Positions 1 through 7,919 of a stretch of 9,057 bases of DNA are shown here, one piece after another. The notes under the pieces are model-generated. The model saw nothing but the letters and a program-made list of their open reading frames with translations. It had not been told where the DNA came from and ran no database searches. The translations under genes and the position numbers were made by a program. The DNA comes from Pseudomonadota bacterium (GTDB lineage: Bacteria; Pseudomonadota; Alphaproteobacteria; Rhizobiales; Xanthobacteraceae). Each line of letters starts with the position of its first letter. The first letter of the stretch is position 1. The DNA is taken from assembly GCA_023451825.1 (NCBI GenBank), contig JAEXYA010000054.1, positions 1 to 9,057 of the forward strand, given 5' to 3'.

Positions 1-22
1 GTGCCGCCGAAGTCTTTCGTCC

Positions 23-63
23 GGTCTCAAAACAACAAAACCGAAGTCTTGTTATCTGAGACC
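23..63. repeat. Interrupted inverted repeat GGTCTCA…TGAGACC
   Basis: GGTCTCA at 23-29 pairs with TGAGACC at 57-63. AACAA at 31-35 pairs with TTGTT at 49-53, leaving a one-base against three-base internal bulge and a 13-base loop. The loop contains the second copy of CCGAAGTCTT. No T-run follows on either strand, so it is not a standard intrinsic terminator. It could be a leader stem-loop or a protein-binding dyad. Confidence 0.45.
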
Positions 64-120
64 CGCAAGGACTCCGCCGTCCACGTTTCTCTTTCTTCTT
101 CTCAACTTGTCAAACAGCCC

Positions 121-135
121 GACGCCAGAGGCGTC
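121..135. repeat. Perfect 6-bp hairpin GACGCC-AGA-GGCGTC
   Basis: A perfect 6-bp stem closes a three-base loop. AAAATCTC follows on the plus strand, so there is no terminator-like T-tract. It is one of the series of stem-loops in the leader and is individually weak evidence of function. Confidence 0.35.
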
Positions 136-154
136 AAAATCTCTACAACCTCAT

Positions 155-191
155 TCGACAAAAATTCAGCGGCCGATCCTTATCGGCTGCT
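155..191 (-). terminator. 10-bp stem-loop with T5 tract on the minus strand
   Basis: Positions 168-177 (AGCGGCCGAT) pair with 182-191 (ATCGGCTGCT) in a 10-bp stem with one G-U pair and a four-base loop. On the minus strand the stem is followed by GAATTTTTGTC, the layout of an intrinsic terminator with a five-T run. On the plus strand no T-run follows. The puzzle is that no leftward gene lies immediately to the right. It may stop antisense transcription, belong to an unannotated minus-strand RNA, or act only as a plus-strand leader hairpin. Confidence 0.4.
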
Positions 192-337
192 TCATCACTG
201 TCGCGATGTTGATTTCCGGAGCGCGCCAAACCGCCCGGGCCAGTGGCCCCGGCGCCGCCGCGCTCAGTGGCCGTCTTATAGGGGGGGACGACCGGACCTG
301 TCAACGCGTTTCGTCAGAAAATCGTCACGCTGGATCG

Positions 338-438
338 AAGAATCTTCCGAGGCCGAAAAGCGTAGGTTTTTCAGTCATAACGCCGCATCAAAGCCACATT
401 GATCCGGCGTTCTGAGGCTGCCCCGGATGAAGATTCTT
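338..438 (+). ncRNA. Candidate structured RNA: nested stems in the M23 leader
   Basis: An outer 10-bp perfect inverted repeat, AAGAATCTTC (338-347) with GAAGATTCTT (429-438), encloses an inner hairpin. The inner stem pairs ACGCCG (380-385) with CGGCGT (405-410), then has one C-C mismatch, then pairs ATCAA (387-391) with TTGAT (399-403). The inner loop contains AGCC (392-395), complementary to GGCT at 416-419, so an H-type pseudoknot is possible. The strand is assigned only because the downstream gene reads rightward. I do not recognise an RNA family. Whether it is a cis-regulatory leader, a separate small RNA or chance folding cannot be decided from one sequence. Confidence 0.35.
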
Positions 439-441
439 TGT

Positions 442-468
442 CGGAACCGCGAAATCTTTTCGGTTCCG
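442..468. repeat. 8-bp inverted repeat CGGAACCG/CGGTTCCG
   Basis: CGGAACCG (442-449) and CGGTTCCG (461-468) form a perfect 8-bp stem around an 11-base loop. It begins four bases after the nested structure at 338-438, extending the folded region. No T-run follows it. It could be an RNA hairpin or an operator-like dyad. Confidence 0.4.
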
Positions 469-616
469 GGTCGGAAAATCCACCCGCCGGCAGCTGCGAC
501 GATGACGATCTGGCGATCAGTGGATGGATTGCCCTAGAAGGATCGCCGGATACGCAGTGCGTGAAGAGACGAGCAAGACGGTAACAGCCTCTCTGCAGCA
601 TTGACGATTTGACCTT

Positions 617-634
617 GGGCCAGCATTTTGGCCC
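617..634. repeat. 6-bp hairpin GGGCCA…TGGCCC upstream of the M23 start
   Basis: GGGCCA (617-622) pairs perfectly with TGGCCC (629-634) around a six-base loop. The stem ends 62 bases before the ribosome binding site of the M23 gene, so it would lie in that gene's 5' leader if transcription starts further upstream. Confidence 0.3.
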
Positions 635-696
635 GCGCCGTTCGATCATCCGTGCGACTGAGCCAGGGGAGCTTGGTCATCGATCGATGGCACTTT

Positions 697-702
697 GGGG
701 GA
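697..702 (+). promoter_or_regulatory. Ribosome binding site fixing the TTG start of the M23 gene
   Basis: GGGGGA at 697-702 lies seven bases before TTG at 710. It is the only purine-rich Shine-Dalgarno-like stretch correctly spaced from a start codon here. It argues against the in-frame TTG at 695, which overlaps the site, and the downstream ATG at 758. Confidence 0.6.
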
Positions 703-709
703 CTACGGT

Positions 710-2785
710 TTGAACCACGGACTGTCACGCAGTGGCGCCATCAATCGTGAGACCGGGATGATCGATCTCGGCCACGAGCCACCGCTTTCCGTCGATGGCT
801 CCGAAGCCGCGGTGATTGATCGCCGTCGCGTCTCCGTACAATGGTTTTCCGGCACTATTCTCACTGGTCTGTGCGGCGCGGCTTTGATCGGCGGCGCCGT
901 TTTCGCGTCCCTCGACGGCGAGATGACATTTGCGAAGCTGCCCGAGCGTATGGAAAGCGCGCTGCGTGGCGCCATGGCTTCGAATGACAAGCAAGCCAGC
1001 CTGCATAAAGCCGATCGCCTGCCGCCACCGAGCGAAGCATCGGCTGCGCGACAGGTGTTTCGCGTGTCGACCGTGACCCGCGTCGGCAATCGCGACGTGA
1101 TGCGGGTGCGGCCTTATGTGAAGATCTCCGGCAACCTGGTGATGGCGACGAGCGATCTCTCCGCCAAGGTACCGGCCTTCAATGCGCAGCGCCTGCTGAC
1201 GGATGTCGGTGGCGCACAGCCGACGGCGGAAGATGCCGCCAACAGCAGCGAAGCGGCCGAGCCCGATGCCGAAGTCTCCTTCGTCACGCGCGACCTCGCC
1301 CAGATCCTGCCGAAGGCAAAGCTGGCGACGGCTGCATCGGTTTCCATCGATGAAGTGCTGATGCGCGTGCGCGACGCCTCGAACTGGCGCGGCCAGAGCG
1401 GCGTGCGCTACGCCTCGATGGGCGGCACGCAGGACTACAGCGGCGCCGGCAGCGAAATGAAGATGGCCTATGCCGCCGAAGGCAATGTGGCCGATCCCTA
1501 TGCGGGCTTCGAGACCCGCATCGTGCCGGAAAACGTCACGCTGCTCGCCAAGACCAAGGAACAGATCACCGGCGGCAACCCCACCGGCGAGCGCATCCAT
1601 GTCGTCAAGAAGGGCGAGACAGTCCCCAGCATCATGCGCGAACAAGGCGCTTCCTATGAGGAAGCCCGCCAGATCGCCGCAACACTCGGTCCCAAAGGGC
1701 GCGATGGCGGTCTTCGCGAAGGCCAGAAGCTACGTATCCTGATGGCGCCCGCGGGTCCTGGCCAGCGGCTGATGCCCTATCGCGTCGTCGTCGCCACCGA
1801 CACCACGGTCGAAGCCATCGCTGCGCTGTCGGATCTCGGCAAATATGTCGCGGTCGATGTCGCCACCATGAACAACGCGACCCAGGCTGCCACGCCGAGC
1901 GATGAGGACGAGGAAGAAGACGACGGCACCGGCGTTCGTCTCTATCAGAGCATTTACGAGACGGCGCTGCGCAACAAGGTGCCGGCCACCGTCATCGAGG
2001 ACATGATCAAGATCTATTCCTACGATGTCGATTTCCAGCGCCGCGTGCAGCCCGGCGACTCCTTCGACGTGTTCTTCGCCAGCGAAGACGAAGGCTCCGC
2101 CAATCCCGATCGCAACGAGGTGCTGTATGCCTCGCTCACCGTCGGCGGCGAGACCAAGAAATACTATCGCTTCAAGACGGAAGACGACCAGGTCGTCGAC
2201 TTCTATGACGAGACCGGCAAGAGCGCGAAGAAGTTCCTGGTTCGCAAGCCCGTCAACAACGCCATCATGCGCTCCGGCTTCGGCGGTCGCCGCCATCCGA
2301 TCCTCGGCTACACCAAGATGCACACCGGCGTGGACTGGTCGGCGCCCTACGGCACGCCGATCTTCTCATCGGGCAATGGCACGATCGAGAAAGTGGGCTG
2401 GGAAGGCGGCTACGGCAAATATATCCGCGTGAAGCACAATAACGGCTACGAGACCGCCTATGGCCATATGTCGGCCTTTGCCAAGGGCATGGAGCCCGGC
2501 AAGCGCGTCCGCCAGGGCCAGGTGATCGGCTTCATCGGCTCCACCGGCCTCTCCACCGGCGCCCACGTCCATTACGAAATCCTGGTCAATGGCCGCTTCG
2601 TCGATCCGATGCGCGTGCGCCTGCCACGGGGCCGCTCGCTCGAAGGCCAGATGATGGCCAATTTCGAGAAGGCGCGTGATCAGATCGACACGCAGATGAA
2701 CCAGCGCGGCAGCGCGCGGGTGTCGGATGCGACAGGCAGCACCGGCGTGGTGCCGCCGCAGACACGGTCGATCGGCAGCCGCTGA
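710..2785 (+). CDS. Membrane-anchored M23 (LytM) peptidoglycan endopeptidase
   Basis: The 691-residue product probably cleaves peptide cross-links of peptidoglycan at the periplasmic face of the inner membrane. A cytoplasmic N-terminus of about 44 residues precedes one membrane segment (about 45-67). A LysM/OapA-like module follows at about 295-345 (IHVVKKGETVPSI), then an acidic run near 398-405. About 409-515 resembles the Csd3/MepM-type domain that precedes M23 domains. The M23 domain spans about 520-635 with the full metal and catalytic set: H529 (RRHP), H538-x3-D542 (HTGVD), H586 (GHM) and H619-x-H621 (HVHYE), so it should be an active zinc enzyme. A low-complexity tail of about 55 residues ends the protein. 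TTG at 710 was chosen from the ribosome binding site. Its stop is 14 bases from the convergent racemase stop, with no terminator visible between. The exact bond cleaved is not deducible. Confidence 0.93.
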   Translation: MNHGLSRSGAINRETGMIDLGHEPPLSVDGSEAAVIDRRRVSVQWFSGTILTGLCGAALIGGAVFASLDGEMTFAKLPERMESALRGAMASNDKQASLHKADRLPPPSEASAARQVFRVSTVTRVGNRDVMRVRPYVKISGNLVMATSDLSAKVPAFNAQRLLTDVGGAQPTAEDAANSSEAAEPDAEVSFVTRDLAQILPKAKLATAASVSIDEVLMRVRDASNWRGQSGVRYASMGGTQDYSGAGSEMKMAYAAEGNVADPYAGFETRIVPENVTLLAKTKEQITGGNPTGERIHVVKKGETVPSIMREQGASYEEARQIAATLGPKGRDGGLREGQKLRILMAPAGPGQRLMPYRVVVATDTTVEAIAALSDLGKYVAVDVATMNNATQAATPSDEDEEEDDGTGVRLYQSIYETALRNKVPATVIEDMIKIYSYDVDFQRRVQPGDSFDVFFASEDEGSANPDRNEVLYASLTVGGETKKYYRFKTEDDQVVDFYDETGKSAKKFLVRKPVNNAIMRSGFGGRRHPILGYTKMHTGVDWSAPYGTPIFSSGNGTIEKVGWEGGYGKYIRVKHNNGYETAYGHMSAFAKGMEPGKRVRQGQVIGFIGSTGLSTGAHVHYEILVNGRFVDPMRVRLPRGRSLEGQMMANFEKARDQIDTQMNQRGSARVSDATGSTGVVPPQTRSIGSR

Positions 2786-2799
2786 CGCAAGCCGCCCTG

Positions 2800-4239
2800 C
2801 TAGCGCCGCGCGGCACGGGCATGCCTGACACAGGCCGATGCCAGCAGCAGCGTCGGATCGAGCAGCACCACCATCTGCCCCGCCGCATCGAATTGCTCGG
2901 TCTGCGGAAACAGCAGCGGCAACTCGGTGCAACCCAGCAAGATCACGCCGGCCCCGCGCTGCGCCAGATGATCGATCGCCGCCTGCAGGTCGGTCCTGCA
3001 TTGGCCCGTCGTGAAGCCGGCCTTGACGCCGGCAGCGCCATAGATCGCCTCCATCACCAGCGCCTGATGCGCATCGTCAGGCAGCATGACCGTCACGCCG
3101 GCCCGCGCAGCAGCCTCGGCATAGACCCCGCTCTCGACCGTTCCCGACGTCGCCAGCAGGCCGACGACACGGTCGGGATAGCGTCCGGCGATCTGCGCCA
3201 TGGCCTCATCCAGCATGTTCAGCACCGGAATCCGCAGATGCGTCTGCATGCGCGCGACAAAGGCATGCGCGGTGTTGCACGGGATCGCGATCAGATCGGC
3301 CTCGGCGGCTTCGAGCTTCTTGCATGTCGCGAACAGCGCGATGGTCGGATCAGTGCCCTGATGCAGCAGGTGTTCGGTGCGATCCGGAATCTGCGGATTC
3401 TGCTCCACGATCATCTTGATATGGTCCTGGTCGTTGCGCGCCTCCGTCAGCGTCACGACCTTTTCCATGAAATCGACGGTCGCCAGCGGCCCGACACCGC
3501 CGACGACGCCGATCTTGAAGGCCCTGCGCGGACGGATGGTCGGCTGTGCCAGCGCATATTCCGCATAGCATTTGTTGACGTTCACGACCGGAATGGAGAG
3601 CACGCGCGTCAGGGCCAGATGGACGAGCGACAGTTCGGTCATGCCGGGCACGATGAGGTCGCAGCCTTTGTCTGCCAACCCCTCGCAGATCGCCTGCAGC
3701 CGCTGCAACAATGACGGATCGTCCATTCCGGCGCGGATACCGCCTTCCGCATAGATGACATCCATCAGTTCGCGTTGGGCGTCCGCATCGGGATAGAGAA
3801 GCTCGTGATCCCCGAACGTCTGGCCGAACAAATTCTTGTCGCGCACATAGCCCGATGTGAGCACGCCGATGCGTTTCGCCTGCGGAAATGATGCATCGAC
3901 CTTTGCCCGCAGCGCGGCCATCAGGCTCACCACCGGCGTGGCAATATTCGGTTCGAGCTCATGCAGGAAGGTCTGGCTGACAAAACATGGCAGCAGGATC
4001 GCATCGATCCCGCGCAACTCCAGCCGGCGGATCAGGCTGAACACATGGAGCTTGCGACCGGTCGGATCATGGGCGATGTCGGTCCGCAGCCGGTCGCCAG
4101 GAAAACTCTGCTGCTCGAACACGATGGCGTAGCGTTCGTGATCGACCGCCGTCGCCCGGATCAGCTGTTGCAAAAGATCGGCGCCGGCCAGGGCGCCGAG
4201 GCCCCCCACCACGCCGAAGGCAAAACGGTTATCGATCAT
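2800..4239 (-). CDS. Tandem two-domain aspartate/glutamate racemase family protein
   Basis: Aspartate/glutamate racemases interconvert L- and D-amino acids without a cofactor, using two cysteines, and usually have about 230-270 residues. This 479-residue protein is two copies in a row. Copy 1 (about 1-238) opens with FGVVGGLGALAG and copy 2 (about 241-465) with IGVVGGVGPLAT. Copy 2 has both motifs, PC321NTAH and GC437TELPLL, so it should be catalytic. Copy 1 keeps C85 (PCFVSQ) but has M200 where the second cysteine belongs (PGMTELSL), so it is probably inactive as a racemase and may be structural or regulatory. ATG at 4239 is preferred, with weak ACGAG nine bases upstream; an in-frame TTG at 4245 would add two residues. 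The gene follows the SDR gene by 81 bases on the same strand, so co-transcription is plausible. Asp, Glu and other substrates are all possible. Confidence 0.9.
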   Translation of the reverse strand: MIDNRFAFGVVGGLGALAGADLLQQLIRATAVDHERYAIVFEQQSFPGDRLRTDIAHDPTGRKLHVFSLIRRLELRGIDAILLPCFVSQTFLHELEPNIATPVVSLMAALRAKVDASFPQAKRIGVLTSGYVRDKNLFGQTFGDHELLYPDADAQRELMDVIYAEGGIRAGMDDPSLLQRLQAICEGLADKGCDLIVPGMTELSLVHLALTRVLSIPVVNVNKCYAEYALAQPTIRPRRAFKIGVVGGVGPLATVDFMEKVVTLTEARNDQDHIKMIVEQNPQIPDRTEHLLHQGTDPTIALFATCKKLEAAEADLIAIPCNTAHAFVARMQTHLRIPVLNMLDEAMAQIAGRYPDRVVGLLATSGTVESGVYAEAAARAGVTVMLPDDAHQALVMEAIYGAAGVKAGFTTGQCRTDLQAAIDHLAQRGAGVILLGCTELPLLFPQTEQFDAAGQMVVLLDPTLLLASACVRHARAARR

Positions 4240-4320
4240 CGCCAATGCTCGTGCATGAACATGGCCGCAAGTTAGGCGAATGCCGCCGTCGTGGCAAAAG
4301 ACGAGGCCGTGCCCGCCGGA

Positions 4321-4956
4321 TCAGGCCGCGAGCAAGTCGGCCTCGATGAGATGGACGCCGGGCGTGCCGGTGACCGCTGCATCGATCAGCGCAGCGGCGA
4401 TCTTGTCCGCCGGACTGATCCGGTAGCGGCGCGGCAGCACGGGGCCGAGCGCCCCCAACACGATCGATGCGATCCGCTCACCCAGCCGAAATTCGGCGCG
4501 ATCGCCGCCGATCAGGCCGGGCCGCACGATGGTCAGCGAGGCAAAGCCGACGGCTTTGATCGCGGCCTCGATCTCCCCTTTCGTACGCGGATAAAGCAGC
4601 CGCGACGTTGCATCGGCGCCGAGCGACGAATTCAGCACGAAGCGCGTGGCGCCGTGGCGATGCGCCAGCCGGGCGACGGCGAGTGGATAATCGTAATCGA
4701 CGGTGCGAAAGGCCGCGTCCGACCCCGCCTTGGCCCGCGTGGTGCCGAGCGCGCAGATGACGCCATCGACGCCCCACCAGCCGGCCTCCGCCGGGAGCTG
4801 ATCGAAATCCACCAGCGGATTGTCGAGCTTTGCATGCGCCGGGAGCGGCCGCCGGGTCGGTGCGACCAACCGCGTGATGCGATCATCGGCCAGTGCCTTG
4901 GCAACGACGTGGCCACCGACCAGGCCGGAAGCGCCCGCAACGAGAATACGCGTCAT
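4321..4956 (-). CDS. Atypical SDR NAD(P)-binding oxidoreductase (TIP30/YbjT-like)
   Basis: This 211-residue protein is a single Rossmann-fold domain of the NAD(P)H-binding/NmrA-like atypical SDR group. The dinucleotide-binding loop is G8-A-S-G11-L-V-G14, directly after the first beta strand (RILVAG). A putative catalytic site has S110/S111 (LNSSLGA) and Y122-x3-K126 (YPRTK). The later IVRPGLIGG segment (about 143-151) is typical of the TIP30/HTATIP2 and YbjT-like branch. Length fits that branch, which lacks a large substrate domain. The start is the ATG at 4956, with a strong G-rich ribosome binding site. It lies 74 bases after the clpB stop, beyond clpB's stem-loop, and 81 bases before the racemase. 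Substrate and pathway cannot be read from sequence. Possible roles include quinone or ketone reduction, or sensing of NADPH. Confidence 0.85.
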   Translation of the reverse strand: MTRILVAGASGLVGGHVVAKALADDRITRLVAPTRRPLPAHAKLDNPLVDFDQLPAEAGWWGVDGVICALGTTRAKAGSDAAFRTVDYDYPLAVARLAHRHGATRFVLNSSLGADATSRLLYPRTKGEIEAAIKAVGFASLTIVRPGLIGGDRAEFRLGERIASIVLGALGPVLPRRYRISPADKIAAALIDAAVTGTPGVHLIEADLLAA

Positions 4957-4963
4957 CCCTCAT

Positions 4964-4971
4964 CTCCCCCC
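4964..4971 (-). promoter_or_regulatory. G-rich ribosome binding site of the SDR gene
   Basis: Read on the minus strand, GGGGGGAG lies seven bases before the ATG at 4956. It sits five bases past the end of the T-run after the clpB stem-loop, so the SDR message could be translated independently or after read-through. Confidence 0.6.
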
Positions 4972-4975
4972 TGTG

Positions 4976-5007
4976 AAAACGGCCTGAACCGCGAAGTTCA
5001 GGCCGTT
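4976..5007 (-). terminator. Intrinsic terminator-like stem-loop after clpB
   Basis: On the minus strand a perfect 12-bp stem is formed by AACGGCCTGAAC (4996-5007) and GTTCAGGCCGTT (4978-4989), with a six-base TTCGCG loop. It starts 23 bases after the clpB stop. The stem runs into a TTTT stretch (4979-4976), short for a strong intrinsic terminator. It likely ends or attenuates the clpB transcript, with some read-through into the SDR gene possible. Confidence 0.7.
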
Positions 5008-5030
5008 AGGCGCTCGGACTATAGCACCGC

Positions 5031-7667
<2,637 letters not shown>

Positions 7668-7824
7668 CGTGTGTTGTCCCTCGGCCTGCCCATTTCGCCT
7701 CGAAAGCACGAATAGGGCATCTTCATTGGGTGTCGCTGACGTTGAAACCAGCTTGACCGAAATGTGGGCACACGGTTCCCGAAAGGGAAGAGGTCGGGAC
7801 GGTAAATTTTGGCAGGTCGTCGTC
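7668..7824 (-). promoter_or_regulatory. Upstream region of clpB
   Basis: This gap should hold the clpB promoter and leader. Read on the minus strand it has GAGGGA nine bases before the start codon. It also has CCCTATTC at 7718-7711, which resembles an alphaproteobacterial heat-shock -10 box, but no CTTG-type -35 box at the right distance. A weak 5-bp hairpin with a GAAA or TTTC loop lies at 7776-7789. No CIRCE-type inverted repeat is present. The promoter therefore remains unplaced. Confidence 0.35.
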
Positions 7825-7913
7825 TGTAGGGTGGGCAAAGGCGCGAAGCGCCGTGCCCACCTTCGAATGTCGTTGAGGAGAGGGTGGGCACGCTACGCTT
7901 TGCCCACCCTACA
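7825..7913. repeat. Palindromic repeat doublet (REP/BIME-like)
   Basis: The ends form a perfect 16-base inverted repeat: 7825-7840 (TGTAGGGTGGGCAAAG) against 7898-7913. Each half is also a hairpin. The left one pairs GGTGGGCA (7830-7837) with TGCCCACC (7854-7861) and has an inner GGCGC-GAA-GCGCC stem (7840-7852). The right one pairs AGGGTGGGCA (7881-7890) with TGCCCACCCT (7901-7910). I recall this GGTGGGCA…TGCCCACC motif as scattered through Bradyrhizobium-type genomes. It starts seven bases after the CHAP-like gene's stop, so on that transcript it can act as a 3'-end stabiliser or terminator and insulate clpB. Confidence 0.8.
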
Positions 7914-7919
7914 GGTGCC

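Larger units (their letters stand above)
1..709. other. Gene-free, hairpin-rich leader upstream of the M23 peptidase
   Basis: No reading frame here has a good start site, ribosome binding site or recognisable protein. Visible instead are a pyrimidine-rich tract around 86-104, a 10-base direct repeat (CCGAAGTCTT at 7-16 and 41-50), an 8-base direct repeat (CAGTGGCC at 241-248 and 265-272) and at least six stem-loops, some listed separately. The pyrimidine tract followed by CAACTTGTCAAACAGC reminds me of stable-RNA leader regions in related bacteria, but I could not match it to a known RNA. The stretch may be a long 5' leader of the M23 gene, an independent small RNA, or the upstream region of a gene left of the window. 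No convincing -10/-35 pair was found. Confidence 0.55.

Noticed and set aside
1..402. Long open frame from the left edge, plus strand
   Set aside because: It has no stop for 133 codons, but the product is Arg/Ser-rich without recognisable motifs, and the frame crosses several hairpins and a pyrimidine tract. GC-rich DNA often leaves such frames open. It could still be the tail of a gene, but nothing supports that.
107..415. Possible small secreted protein with a hydrophobic stretch (PILIGCFITVAML)
   Set aside because: The TTG start is preceded by pyrimidines with no ribosome binding site. The stretch resembles a signal peptide, but the rest has no family features and third-position base use is irregular.
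440..480. tRNA T-arm-like sequence GGTTCCGGGTCGG
   Set aside because: No acceptor stem, D-arm or anticodon arm can be built around it. It is part of the 442-468 hairpin.
601..629. Sigma-70-like promoter TTGACG-N17-CATTTT before the M23 gene
   Set aside because: The -35 is good, but the -10 matches only three of six consensus bases and overlaps the hairpin at 617-634. Not strong enough to list as a feature.
725..1645. 306-residue minus-strand frame inside the M23 gene, and similar long plus-strand frames opposite clpB and the racemase
   Set aside because: These are antisense shadows caused by GC-rich third positions. The opposite-strand proteins have complete, motif-bearing domains.
4235..4261. 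Eight-codon frame overlapping the racemase start (stop TGA in ATGA)
   Set aside because: Minus-strand ATG TTC ATG CAC … TGA ends on the racemase ATG and could couple translation, but it has no visible ribosome binding site of its own and such short frames are common by chance.
7668..7838. N-terminal extension of ClpB by 57 codons
   Set aside because: The frame is open, but the extension crosses into the palindromic repeat and has no ClpB similarity. The canonical MNIEKYTE start with GAGGGA upstream is clearly better.
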